From Dehalococcoidia bacterium UBA1141 (lineage in GTDB: Bacteria; Chloroflexota; Dehalococcoidia; Lucifugimonadales; UBA3495): a DNA stretch of 50,625 bases. The DNA is taken from positions 1 to 50,625 of the forward strand of contig DCAE01000005.1 of NCBI GenBank assembly GCA_002311385.1, written 5' to 3'. The notes beneath the pieces are model-generated. The model saw only the letters and a list, made by a program, of their open reading frames with translations. It was not told the DNA's origin and ran no database searches. Position numbers and translations under genes: made by a program. This document shows positions 8,351 through 16,891 of the stretch, piece by piece; positions within the stretch are counted from its first letter, which is position 1, and each line of letters begins with the position of its first letter.

Positions 8351-8423
8351 GTCATTCTGAGGAGCGAAGCGACGAAGAATCTCTTGCCCAAGCGTGAAGA
8401 TTCTTCCCTCCACTCAGAATGAC
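8351..8423. repeat. Repeat family A, complete palindrome
   Basis: The left arm GTCATTCTGAGGAGCGAAGC (continuing GACGAAGAATCT) and the right arm AGATTCTTCCCTCCACTCAG (continuing AATGAC) form a long imperfect hairpin. It lies between the DUF192 gene and the sugar kinase gene, with no ORF inside. Confidence 0.85.
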
Positions 8424-8523
8424 ATCGTTATGGACGGGATTGCGCTTCAGGCCAACGGCAGCTAAATTAGTAGCAGGAACTGGATCAAAAAACCTGGATA
8501 AAGACAAATAAGGACTGAATTAA

Positions 8524-9462
8524 ATGGACATCTTGGTATCTGGATCAATGGCTTATGACCGAATCATGGACTTCCCCGGACGTTTTTCCGACCACATCAT
8601 GCCCGACAAGATTCACATGATTAACGTGAGTTTTACGGTCAACGGACTGAAGGAGAATCTGGGCGGCACCGCCGGGAACATCGCCTATGTACTGTCCCTG
8701 CTGGGAGAGAAAGCCAGAATATTGGCGACGATGGGCCACGACTATCATCAGTATTTCCAATGGTTGGAAGAGAAAGGGATAGGCACCGGGGACATCCGCA
8801 TCATCAACGAAGAATTAACCGCCTCCGCCTATATCACGACGGACGAAGGGGACAACCAGATTACCGGGTTCAATCCCGGTGCCATGAAGTTCCCATCCCT
8901 GTGCGACCTGACCAAAGCGACACCCGCCGATTGCTTGGCAATCGTTGCCCCCGGAAATCTGCAGGACATGGCAGATTACACCAAGGCCTACCATGAAAAC
9001 GGAATATTTAGCATATTCGATCCCGGCCAGTCTCTACCCATCTGGGATGCCAAAGACTTGGCCAATACCATAAGCATGTCAAACATGCTGGTATCCAATG
9101 ACTACGAGTTGGGTCTGATTCAAAACGCCACCGGTCTGTCGGAAGACCGACTCCTAGAGAGCATAGGAACCATAGTTACCACCAAAGCCGAGCACGGCTG
9201 CGACGTAACCACTGCGGCTCGCACACTGACCGTGCCCGTGGTTCCCACCCCCGGCGTTGTGGACCCCACCGGCGCTGGCGACGCATTCCGCGGCGGGTTA
9301 ATCAAGGGTTTGGTCGAAGGACATTCCGTTGAACGGGCGGCTCAGATGGGCACTGTGTGCGCGCATTATGCGGTACAGAAGTACGGCACCCAGGAATATC
9401 ACTTCACCATTGATGAGTTCAACACCACATTGGAGCAGTACTTTGGGAAAGCGAATTCCTAG
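8524..9462 (+). CDS. PfkB-family carbohydrate kinase
   Basis: A 312-residue ribokinase-fold kinase that phosphorylates a sugar or nucleoside using ATP in the cytoplasm. The N-terminal ILVSGSMAYDRIMDFPG and the first PfkB signature around GGTAGNIAYVLSLLG (residues 46-60) are visible. The second signature DPTGAGDAFRGG (about residues 249-260) carries the catalytic Asp and anion hole. The overall pattern, with FNPGAM before the central strands, is closest to the adenosine-kinase/sugar-kinase branch. The exact substrate cannot be read from sequence. An AAGGA site lies about 11 bases upstream of the ATG. The convergent kelch gene overlaps its 3' end by 4 bases. Confidence 0.85.
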   Translation: MDILVSGSMAYDRIMDFPGRFSDHIMPDKIHMINVSFTVNGLKENLGGTAGNIAYVLSLLGEKARILATMGHDYHQYFQWLEEKGIGTGDIRIINEELTASAYITTDEGDNQITGFNPGAMKFPSLCDLTKATPADCLAIVAPGNLQDMADYTKAYHENGIFSIFDPGQSLPIWDAKDLANTISMSNMLVSNDYELGLIQNATGLSEDRLLESIGTIVTTKAEHGCDVTTAARTLTVPVVPTPGVVDPTGAGDAFRGGLIKGLVEGHSVERAAQMGTVCAHYAVQKYGTQEYHFTIDEFNTTLEQYFGKANS

Positions 9463-10976
9463 TAGCCACCGTCGTCCGAATCTTCTTCTTGACCGACTTT
9501 ATCGTCCCCTGAGTCATCAACCGGATCATCGATAATCAAGCCGCTTAGCACGATAAAGGCTTCGTTAAGAGCGCTGACTGAACCTCCGGGAGAGGCTCCG
9601 CCAGCCAGGACGTAGATGCGGTTGCCAAGGTTGACTACACCGATTCCATGCCTGGCGGTCGGCAATGGCGGCCCGGTTTCCCACATATTCGAAACTGGGT
9701 TGTAGGATTCGTTCTCTTCAAATGTCCCTTCCGTGGCCTCGCCGCCTAATACGTACAATTCTCCCAAGACGGTCGCTGCTCCGATTCCGCTTCTGGCAGT
9801 GGGCAGAGGCTCCGCAAAGTTCCACCGGTCTAGATTTGGATAGTAAATTTCAGTGACGGTCAGGTTGCGCGCGTAGGAGGTAAGCCGGCCACCCACGGCA
9901 AAAATTCTTTCTCCCACCACAACGGCCGCCAAGTGGTCCCTGGCGGTTGGCAGGTCTTCTAGGGATTCCCAAGAATCGTTGGCCGGGTCGTAAGCTTCCA
10001 CCGAATTTAGATCCTGCGTTGCGTCTCTCCCTCCGATGGCGTAAATCTTGCCATCTAAGGCCGCTGCTGCCAGTGCGCCTCTGGCCGTGGGCAAAGGAGC
10101 CTTGGCTGTCCATGTGTCTGCCTCAGGATCATAGACCTATACCTTGTCAACCGGGCCCCACCGTCCGTCTAGACCGCCAATCAAATAGACGAATCCGTCG
10201 AGACCCGCCGCCGCCGGGTGGTCCACTCCCCGGGGAATGGGTGCTAGATTTCGCCATGTGTCGGTGGCCGGGTCGTATTCTTCCATGGCCGTCGCGCCCC
10301 TTCCGAACCCTCCCATAACGTAAAACTTCCCGTCCAAGACCGCCGCCGCCACTTCGCCTCTGGAAGTGGGCATATCGGCCAACCGAGTCCAAATACCTGG
10401 TAGCGGCCTGGAGTCCAGAGCCGAACTTGGTCTTGCAGTCTCGCAGAGCTGACCATGTATCCCGGCGATGCGGTAATCGAATTTTTCTCTTTCATAGAGC
10501 AACAACAACTGGATGCCCTCGGTCAACACTTGGGCGTATGAGAAACCGGGCTCAGGCCAGCCCAGGCTGGCGTCAGGCCAGGTAACCTGTTGCGCCGCAA
10601 GTATCCTCACCCCGTCTAGCGGATTTTCGAACCGCTCTGCCAAGTCGTCCATGGCCGACCTGATTCCAAGGTGGACAAACCCGCGAATCTCCGCTGCCGT
10701 CAAAGTTACTTCTCTCAATTCCGAGGTTTTAACTTGAGCCGGAGTTCGAGGTATCGTCGATAACGTAGCTTGAGGAGACTGGGGTGTTTCGGTAGCGGTT
10801 TCCTGCTGTTTTGGCGTCGGGCTCGCTGAGACAACCGGCGAAAGCGTCGAGTCGGGAGAAACGGACCGGGTGGCCGGTACGGCTGGCGTTGAGGGAGCCG
10901 CCGTATCCACAGCGCCGCAGGCCAGCACGAAAAAAAGTAACAATGCTGGTATCCATAGAATTCTCAGACTCAACAT
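9459..10976 (-). pseudogene. Kelch-repeat lipoprotein interrupted by one in-frame TAG
   Basis: The ATG at 10976 starts a lipoprotein signal (ILWIPALLLFFVLACGAV, lipidated Cys about residue 20), then a Ser/Thr/Pro linker and a non-kelch region (about residues 80-180). Kelch repeats follow. Repeat 1 has GKFYVMGGFGRG. Repeat 2 reads GFVYLIGGLDGRWGPVDKV and then meets TAG at 10139-10137. The same frame continues immediately with VYDPEADTWTAKAPLPTARG and four more kelch repeats to 9459. Six repeats in all would make a six-bladed propeller, so the stop sits inside a conserved VxVYDP blade strand. One substitution (for example GAG to TAG) explains it. As it stands it is probably inactive, unless there is readthrough or a sequencing error. 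Confidence 0.85.
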
Positions 10977-11176
10977 GCGTACGTTCCCCGATTAAAGCCC
11001 GGTTTTCTGACAACTATACGCTCAAATCGCACATTTAGACTGGAGTGATATCGAGCCGTTCTTGTTGCCTTGCCATGCCTGTTCAGCTACAATCCTTCTC
11101 GGCTCGAGAGAGGTTCTCGAACCGGCCCCAACGGGTAGGAAACTGCTAGCGGAGGACGAATTCTGGCGGAGGACTA

Positions 11177-12370
11177 ATGTCTGTAGGCGTGTTTGACGGA
11201 GTGAAAGTGCTGGACCTGAGCGAGGATATCGCCGGGTCTTTTTGCGCCAGGTTGCTGGCCGACTACGGCGCCGATGTGCTGAAGCTGGAGCCCCCTCAAG
11301 GCGCAGGCTTGCGTAAGATGGGGCCATTTTTCGGAGACGACCCTCACCCGGAAAAGAGTCTTTTCTACCTGGTCATGAACCTGAACAAGAAAGGGGCCAC
11401 ACTGAACCTGGAAACGGCCACTGGCCGGTCTCTTTTGAAGCAGTTAACTGATCATGTGGATGTGATCATAGAATCATATAGGCCCGGCCACCTCTCCCAA
11501 CTCGGCATAGGCTACCAAGAGCTATCCGATATTAACCCCGCATTAGTAATGACATCCATCACTCCCTTCGGACAAGACGGCCCTTACAGCCAATATAAAG
11601 GGGAGGAAATCGTCAACTATGCCATGGGGATGATTATGAGCATCAGCGGCGTACAGGGCCAGGAGCCGCTCAAGCACGGTGGTTTTCAAGCCCAATACGA
11701 AGGTGGGCTTAACGCCGCCGCAGCCACGGCCATGGCCCTGTTCATGCAATTCAACACCGGGGAAGGCCAGCATATCGACGTGTCCACAACTGAGTGTGTG
11801 GCTTCCACGATGTTGGCCACACAGACCCTGTATCCTTTTTCCGGCGGCACTCCCATCAGAAGGAGGGCTTCCGGCAGTATGTTCGGACATCCCATGCCTT
11901 GCGCCGACGGCTGGATTATCGTCCAGACTGGCGGGGGTGCGTCCTGGGAAGATATTTCCGGCTTTTTCGAGTCTCCTGAGATGCTGGAACCGCGCTTCTC
12001 CGACCAAGCCCAGCGATCCCAAAACGGGGAAGAACTGGACGGGATAGTGCTAAATAACATCAAGAACCGGAGCAAATGGGAGCTATTCCCCAAAGCGGCC
12101 CAAACCCGCATGCTCTTTGGACTAGTGCAAACGCCCTTGGAACTGGCGGAATGCGCTCAACTGGAGTCCAGAGATTTCTACCGGGAGATCGAACACCCGG
12201 TAATAGGCAAGATCAAAGTCCCCGCCGTTTTGTTCAACCTGAGCCTTACGCCTTATTTGCAGTGCGGGCCGGCGCCGACGCTGGGTCAGCACAACCGTGA
12301 GATATACGTTGAGGGCCTGGGATATTCCCGAGAAGAGATGAACCGGTTGCGCCAGCTAAACGTGATTTAG
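11177..12370 (+). CDS. Family III CoA-transferase (CaiB/BaiF), atypical active site
   Basis: A 397-residue CoA-transferase-family protein. The N-terminal VKVLDLSEDIAGSFCARLLA and DYGADVLKLEPP are typical, as are VIIESYRPGHLSQLGIGY and NTGEGQHIDVSTTE. In characterised members a catalytic Asp lies about 15 residues before the R-x-TGxGQ segment. Aligned by eye, this protein has Gln there (GGFQAQYEGG), whereas the other two CoA-transferases in this window keep Asp. It may be a racemase-like or otherwise divergent subgroup. GGAGG at 11168-11172 supports the ATG. A second CoA-transferase follows on the same strand after a 133-base gap holding a family B repeat. Confidence 0.85.
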   Translation: MSVGVFDGVKVLDLSEDIAGSFCARLLADYGADVLKLEPPQGAGLRKMGPFFGDDPHPEKSLFYLVMNLNKKGATLNLETATGRSLLKQLTDHVDVIIESYRPGHLSQLGIGYQELSDINPALVMTSITPFGQDGPYSQYKGEEIVNYAMGMIMSISGVQGQEPLKHGGFQAQYEGGLNAAAATAMALFMQFNTGEGQHIDVSTTECVASTMLATQTLYPFSGGTPIRRRASGSMFGHPMPCADGWIIVQTGGGASWEDISGFFESPEMLEPRFSDQAQRSQNGEELDGIVLNNIKNRSKWELFPKAAQTRMLFGLVQTPLELAECAQLESRDFYREIEHPVIGKIKVPAVLFNLSLTPYLQCGPAPTLGQHNREIYVEGLGYSREEMNRLRQLNVI

Positions 12371-12385
12371 GGATTAAAAAAATTT

Positions 12386-12456
12386 CCGCAGAGACGCGGA
12401 GTTCGCAGAGAAGAAATAACCGGAAATCTGTCTGCGGCCTCGGCGCTCTCTGCGGT
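12386..12456. repeat. Repeat family B, complete
   Basis: CCGCAGAGACGCGGAGTTCG (continuing CAGAG) and the opposed TCTGCGGCCTCGGCGCTCTC (continuing TGCGGT) form an imperfect palindrome between the two CoA-transferase genes. Relatives lie at 33750 and 34334, with a half copy at 37899. Confidence 0.8.
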
Positions 12457-12503
12457 AAAAGTCCTACCCTAGGGATGAACATTTAGAGAGGTACGGAAAA
12501 AAG

Positions 12504-13853
12504 TTGACACTGCCATTGGACGGAATCCGCGTTTTGGATTCCACCTACGTTTTTGCCCTGCCCTACACCGGTGGACTGTTGGCTGATATGGGAGCCGAAG
12601 TAATAAAGGTGGAAGGTCCCGGCCGCCCCGATGTTACCCGCACAGGGGGGTACGCAGGCGCTTTCCCCGACGGTGAACATGGCGAGGACTGGTGGAACCG
12701 GCCATCTACCTATAACCTGATTCACCGGGGTAAACGCTCTCTGACTCTGGACATGACCGATGAGCGGGGCCGAGACCTGTTCCGACAAATGCTCAGTGTC
12801 AGCGATGTGCTCATGGAGAACTTCACGCCGCGGGTGATGCGGGGCTGGGGCCTGGATTACGCCAGCCTGCGCAAGATAAAACCCGACTTGGTGATGGTGT
12901 CCAATACGGGCTATGGCCACGGTGGTGGCCCTTACTCGGGCTACCCCGCTCAAGCTACCACTCAAGAGGCAACCCACGGACACTGCTGGATTACCGGCTA
13001 TCCGGGGGGGCCGCCAGCCAAAGCCGGTGCGTCCTTCGTCGATTTTCTATCAACCTGGACGGCCCTTTTCGCCATTGGAGCAGCCCTGCGCTACCGCAAC
13101 AAGACGGGTCAAGGGCAGTGGGTGGACATGGGCATGTACCAGTCGGGTGTGCTTTTCACCTCCGAGTACATCATGGACGCCATCGCCAATGGACGGGAGG
13201 GCGGTAGAATAGGCAACCGACATCCGACTCGCGCTCCTCAAGGGTGCTACCGGGCCTTGGGCGAAGACCAGTGGATTACTTTGTCGGTGGGCGACGATCA
13301 GCAGTGGCATGCCCTATGCGGACTCATGGACCGGCAGGACCTGGAGCAAGACCAGAGGTTTGCCGACATCCTAGCCAGGCAGCGCCACCACGACGACCTG
13401 GACGAGATTATCACGGTTTGGACTTCCGGCGTGGACAAGTACGAACTTATGCACCTGATGCAACGCCAGGGAATACCCTCCGGGCCAGTGCTCACCGGCA
13501 AGGACATCCACTTCGACCCCCAATACCAGAACCGAGGGTTCCTGGAGCGGGTCACATATCCCGCCGACAGGGACATCGGGACTCGACCGTTTATCGGACG
13601 GCCCTACAAGTTCTCTAAAAGCCCGCTTAGGATTCATGGACCTTCGCCCACATTCGGCCAGCACAACCAACCATTGCTCCAAGACTTGCTGGGAGTGGAC
13701 GATGCCCGTTATCAGGAGTTGGTGCAGGACGCAGTGATAGCTACTGTTCCGACCACCGGCGAGCCTAGCCCGCAGATACCACCCGAGCAGGCGGTGGAAA
13801 GAGGATTGATTGGCGCTTGGGACCCGGACTTCAAGAAACATCTGGAGATTTAA
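12504..13853 (+). CDS. Family III CoA-transferase (CaiB/BaiF)
   Basis: A 449-residue CoA-transferase moving CoA between carboxylic acids in the cytoplasm. It starts at TTG 12504 (LPLDGIRVLDSTYVFALPYT), with AGAGAGG about 12 bases upstream and no better ATG. Core segments are LLADMGAEVIKVEGPGRPD, VLMENFTPRVMRGWGLDY, and GASFVDFLSTWTALFAIGAA, which holds the expected catalytic Asp, then NKTGQGQWVDMGMYQSG. The C-terminal GPSPTFGQHNQPLLQDLLG is the usual family ending. A C-terminal extension of about 50 residues is unlike the preceding paralog. The two adjacent transferases may act on one pathway or as a heteromer. Confidence 0.88.
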   Translation: MTLPLDGIRVLDSTYVFALPYTGGLLADMGAEVIKVEGPGRPDVTRTGGYAGAFPDGEHGEDWWNRPSTYNLIHRGKRSLTLDMTDERGRDLFRQMLSVSDVLMENFTPRVMRGWGLDYASLRKIKPDLVMVSNTGYGHGGGPYSGYPAQATTQEATHGHCWITGYPGGPPAKAGASFVDFLSTWTALFAIGAALRYRNKTGQGQWVDMGMYQSGVLFTSEYIMDAIANGREGGRIGNRHPTRAPQGCYRALGEDQWITLSVGDDQQWHALCGLMDRQDLEQDQRFADILARQRHHDDLDEIITVWTSGVDKYELMHLMQRQGIPSGPVLTGKDIHFDPQYQNRGFLERVTYPADRDIGTRPFIGRPYKFSKSPLRIHGPSPTFGQHNQPLLQDLLGVDDARYQELVQDAVIATVPTTGEPSPQIPPEQAVERGLIGAWDPDFKKHLEI

Positions 13854-13870
13854 GCCGGCATCGGGCGTTA

Positions 13871-13899
13871 TTGACACCATCCACACCGGAGAATAAGCT
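13871..13899 (+). promoter_or_regulatory. Possible promoter for the CAU tRNA
   Basis: A perfect TTGACA at 13871-13876 is followed, 17 bases later, by a weak -10 box TAAGCT at 13894-13899. It lies upstream of the tRNA at 13947. The -35 is convincing; the -10 matches the consensus poorly. Confidence 0.4.
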
Positions 13900-13946
13900 T
13901 TTGTTAGATGCTCTTATTTAGTTTTCTAAGCTTGGGCATCCACACT

Positions 13947-14021
13947 GGGCCCGTAGCTCAGCGGTAGAGCAGTCGGCTCATAACCGACGGGTTGCAGGTT
14001 CGACACCTGCCGGGCCCACCA
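13947..14021 (+). tRNA. tRNA with CAU anticodon (elongator Met, or Ile2)
   Basis: A full cloverleaf can be drawn. The acceptor GGGCCCG/CGGGCCC is a perfect 7-bp stem with discriminator A and an encoded CCA. The anticodon stem GTCGG/CCGAC holds loop CTCATAA with anticodon CAT at 13979-13981, and the T arm is GCAGG TTCGACA CCTGC. The G1:C72 pair argues against initiator tRNA. A CAU anticodon can be elongator Met or lysidine-modified Ile2; sequence alone does not settle this, and Met is the default. Confidence 0.93.
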
Positions 14022-14137
14022 ACCATTCCCAGCAAAAACCCTTAGCAAACCAAGTCCCCCACCGCCCGGCCCTATCATTCTTCTGGGAGCAACCTCAGAA
14101 CATCAACGTGGCGTGGCCGGAGCATGCCGAAGTGGCG

Positions 14138-14356
14138 TTAAGGACATGGCTTTGGTCGTGTGTCACTAGTGGCGCGGGCGGTGTCCGAATGGCCTGAAGA
14201 GCCGATGCCCAAACTTCGTGGACGAGCGTGATAAGCCTTGGCCTTTTCTTCCAAAGCCTCACGTATCAGGGCAGCTATTGATGTGCGGTTCTCAGTTGCC
14301 ATCACCCTCAAACGTCCGAGGAGTTCTTCGGGGATGGATATTGTGGTGCGTTCCAT
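14138..14356 (-). CDS. CopG/ribbon-helix-helix antitoxin-like protein (orphan)
   Basis: Starting at ATG 14356, a 72-residue protein begins MERTTISIPEELLGRLRVMA, the beta strand and helix of a ribbon-helix-helix DNA-binding domain. It continues with TSIAALIREALEEKAKAY. The C-terminal RPRSLGIGSSGHSD tail resembles VapB-like antitoxins that bind a PIN-domain toxin. No toxin gene follows on this strand: after the stop there is only a 16-codon open frame before the tRNA. It is therefore an orphan antitoxin or stand-alone regulator. A near-palindrome at 14385-14402 just upstream could be its operator. Confidence 0.75.
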   Translation of the reverse strand: MERTTISIPEELLGRLRVMATENRTSIAALIREALEEKAKAYHARPRSLGIGSSGHSDTARATSDTRPKPCP

Positions 14357-14384
14357 AACATAATGATGGCATGTGTAATTTATA

Positions 14385-14402
14385 AGGTCAATTGATTGGC
14401 CT
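14385..14402. promoter_or_regulatory. Near-palindrome, possible operator
   Basis: AGGTCAATTGATTGGCCT is an 18-base near-perfect palindrome (one mismatched pair) in the 97-base gap between the divergent CopG-type gene and the DJ-1 pseudogene. The position suits autoregulation by the ribbon-helix-helix protein. This is inference from symmetry and position only. Confidence 0.35.
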
Positions 14403-14453
14403 ACAAAAATGCCTAAACTGTTAACGCTTAATCGTTTAGTGAGGAAAAAACGC

Positions 14454-15128
14454 ATGAAAACAGTTGCCGCGGTTGTGATAGACAAAATGGCCCCTTTGGA
14501 CCTATGGGGACCGATTCAGGCCTTCCAGGTCGCATTTGCCGCCAATCCGAACTAACCCACCAAACCCGACTCGTCCAAGCCCCTATATAAAATCATCACC
14601 ATAGGAAAAACCAAAGGACCGATTGCTACCGGCAGCGGCGCTGGCCCGGCGGTGATGGTGGATCACAGTTTTTCCGATGACGTGGAATACGACATTCTGT
14701 TGATACCCGGTGGCCAAGGGACCCGTGATTTGGTGAATGACGCTGGCTTCATAGATTCCCTGAAAGCGGCTTGCGGCAAGGCGGATATCATCGCCACTGT
14801 GTGCACCGGCTCCGGCCTTCTAGCGAGAACCGGCATTCTGGACGACAAAGAGGCCACCAGCAACAAGACCGCTTGGTCTTGGGCGTTGGAGCAAAGCTCA
14901 AAGGTAAAATGGAACGTGGAACCCCATTGGGTGGATTTGGTGGACGCTGAGGCCCAAACGGGCATCATCACCTCCGCCGGGGTGTCTGCGGGAATAGACA
15001 TGGCTCTAGCGCTAATCGCCAAACTGGATGGTGACCAGGTGGCGGAAAATGCCTCGGTCATCATGGAGTACACCCGTCTGAAAGACCCTGCCAAAGACGA
15101 GTTTTCCTATTTGGGCGCAAAGGCGTGA
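14454..15128 (+). pseudogene. DJ-1/PfpI-family gene with premature TAA
   Basis: The ATG at 14454 begins MKTVAAVVIDKMAPLDLWGP, the classic start of a DJ-1/PfpI (glutaminase-like) protein. After 33 codons an in-frame TAA at 14553-14555 interrupts it (ANPN, stop, PTKPD). The same frame continues to 15128 with all expected parts: YDILLIPGGQGTRDLV, the nucleophile-elbow Cys in ATVCTGSGLLARTGIL, and AGVSAGIDMALALIAKLDG. Family members include chaperones, proteases, isonitrile hydratases and glyoxalases. The first beta strand would be lost if translation began at the internal GTG 14652. Either the stop is a recent disabling mutation or a sequence error. A partial decayed relative lies at 15571. Confidence 0.8.
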
Positions 15129-15217
15129 AGTTTGTTGGCAGAATATCTGGTGAAGAAATCCCGGATGTATGTGCACCTGATTCCTACCGCCACGTAGAAT
15201 CAGCGCTCTCAGTGATT

Positions 15218-15442
15218 CTAATAGCCCCAGAACCGGACGTCCAAATATATTGACAACAGCAGCACCGCTATCACCGCCAAGATGACTTTTACAACGGCCC
15301 AGCTTCCCTGGGGTGGAGGTTTCTCGTCAAACAAGACGCGCAACGCCTCCCGTCGCCGCCTCGTTTCCGCCAGAATGTCCGGACAGTTGAGGTGCTTAAC
15401 CTTGTTGTTAATGTGGATCTGCCGTTTAGTCCGATAGGACAT
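15218..15442 (-). CDS. Small single-pass membrane protein, unknown
   Basis: An ATG at 15442 (a GTG codon lies directly before it) is preceded by TGAGG about 8 bases upstream. The protein has a basic N-terminal part (SYRTKRQIHINNKVKH, ETRRRREALRVLF) and one clear membrane helix near the C-terminus (VVKVILAVIAVLLLSIYLDV). It is likely anchored with the charged part in the cytoplasm. No family is recognised. Confidence 0.5.
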   Translation of the reverse strand: MSYRTKRQIHINNKVKHLNCPDILAETRRRREALRVLFDEKPPPQGSWAVVKVILAVIAVLLLSIYLDVRFWGY

Positions 15443-15570
15443 CACGCGGCCTCATGGCCGGGATTTCGGCATAAATTTCCATTTCGGATGGTCCCAATGG
15501 CATGTCATGATTATATCAAACAACCTCCAGCAGCGACTTCTTTGGCGGACAGAGCCGACGGCAACTCAGG

Positions 15571-15717
15571 ATAGATATGGCGCTGGCCCAGATATGCATA
15601 TTGGATGAAGAGCAGGCGGCCGAGTTCGCCTATCTGTGTGTTAAAGCATGAGGCTGGCTGATTGAATATCTAGGGCCGGAATCCCGTGTGGATGCGTTCC
15701 TGAATCCTACCGCTTAG
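15571..15717 (+). pseudogene. Decayed partial DJ-1/PfpI-like fragment
   Basis: IDMALAQICILDEEQAAEFA resembles IDMALALIAKLDGDQVAE in the DJ-1 gene upstream. After a TGA at 15649-15651 the frame continues WLIEYLGPESRVDAFLNPTA and stops at 15717. The sequence right after the DJ-1 stop (15129-15197) reads LLAEYLVKKSRMYVHLIPTA, clearly related to it. Both sites therefore carry a related tail behind a TGA. This looks like remains of a duplicated gene end and is not an active gene. Confidence 0.5.
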
Positions 15718-15741
15718 TTGGATGCGTAATCCTTAGTTAGT

Positions 15742-16497
15742 ATGAGATTCATCCCGTTTCTTATGATCCTATTGGTTGCTGGCGGCTTTTTATTGTCCGC
15801 CTGCGGCGCCGAAGTCGAGCCCACGATTACGCAAGGCTCTCCCGCCAACACTTTAGCTCCTGAGAATACTTCTGTGCGTGGATCCCTGAGCACGCCTGAG
15901 AGTACCGGTGTAAGTGGTCCTTTGAGCACCGCCGTAAGTATCAGTGGAGATGCGAGCGATGAAACCATAATAATTGGGATATCGCTCTACGTTCTGGTAG
16001 ACGAAGCAGAGCCCTCTAATCAGTCGCTCTCTTCCCGGCGAACCGAAGACGAACTGCTTGAGATTCTTGACGGAATGAACGACATTTGGCGGCAGGCGGA
16101 CATAGAACTAGAGTTAAGAACAGTTGCCACTGTCCCGGTCCCGGCCAACGTACTTGAAGGATTCTTGGCTGGAAGCCTGGGCCCCTTTTTTAACGGCTTT
16201 GACCGAACCTTCAACATCCCCGGAACAGCAACGATCAACGGCTTTTACGTCAGAAGTCTGGGCAGAGCCAATGGGGTTACCGTGCCCAGTACCAGATCGT
16301 TCTTTGTTATGGACACACCCAGCGTGTTCGACCGCCGGGTGAGCAGCCATGAGGTGGGCCATATCCTGGGGTTGGAGCACACCCTGTCGGACCAAGGCCG
16401 CCTGCTCTACCCAGGCACCAACGGCATGATTCTGACATCACAAGAAGTCGAGATTGCCAGGGAAAACGCATCAAAGCTCACGGGGATGGGCCAATAA
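15742..16497 (+). CDS. Metzincin-like zinc metalloprotease lipoprotein
   Basis: A 251-residue protein. Residues 1-20 (FIPFLMILLVAGGFLLSAC) form a lipoprotein signal with lipobox LSAC, followed by a Ser/Thr-rich linker to about residue 75. The C-terminal domain carries SSHEVGHILGLEHT (about residues 201-214), the HExxHxxGxxH zinc signature of metzincin peptidases. A Met shortly after it (YPGTNGMILT) could be the Met-turn. It is predicted to act outside the membrane, cleaving proteins or peptides; no partner gene is evident. The start ATG has no strong Shine-Dalgarno. Confidence 0.82.
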   Translation: MRFIPFLMILLVAGGFLLSACGAEVEPTITQGSPANTLAPENTSVRGSLSTPESTGVSGPLSTAVSISGDASDETIIIGISLYVLVDEAEPSNQSLSSRRTEDELLEILDGMNDIWRQADIELELRTVATVPVPANVLEGFLAGSLGPFFNGFDRTFNIPGTATINGFYVRSLGRANGVTVPSTRSFFVMDTPSVFDRRVSSHEVGHILGLEHTLSDQGRLLYPGTNGMILTSQEVEIARENASKLTGMGQ

Positions 16498-16543
16498 ACG
16501 AAGGGCCCTTGGTTTTGAAAATCGTCTATAGGGGCGCCAGCCG

Positions 16544-16891
16544 CTAGCGGTACATGGGGCGAAAGAAGCTGTGCAGATAGTTACGCTGGTGGGCCCATCG
16601 GTGCGCCCGTTTTACCACCGCCAAGGGGATGGGCTCGTCTTTATTGTTTGTTATGCGCAGAGTTTCGTGGCGGCTCAACTCCGGCGGAGACTCGTGAGTA
16701 AAGACCAACTCACAGTCTTGAGCTTCAACGAAGGCTTTCAGGGTTTCAAAACCTTTGGGCCGCGTGTTGGGGGTCTGGTAGATAGACAGTTCGACGCTCC
16801 CGAATAGACCATCCACATGGTCGTCCCCGGTGCCCCGCCCGCCCCCTTCGCGCAGGCTCTTTCGGCCAAAGCCGTGGTCCCTTAGTGACAT
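16544..16891 (-). CDS. Hypothetical protein, weakly supported
   Basis: From ATG 16891 a 115-residue frame reads MSLRDHGFGRKSLREGGGRG, then VELSIYQTPNTRPKGFETLK and AVVKRAHRWAHQRNYLHSFF. It has no signal peptide, membrane helix or recognisable motif. Part of the sequence looks beta-strand-like, so it could be real. It may also be a chance frame in the gap between two minus-strand genes. Confidence 0.35.
   Translation of the reverse strand: MSLRDHGFGRKSLREGGGRGTGDDHVDGLFGSVELSIYQTPNTRPKGFETLKAFVEAQDCELVFTHESPPELSRHETLRITNNKDEPIPLAVVKRAHRWAHQRNYLHSFFRPMYR

Noticed and set aside
12483..12983. 166-residue minus-strand ORF opposite the second CoA-transferase
   Set aside because: It is antisense to a gene with conserved motifs and gives no known signature.
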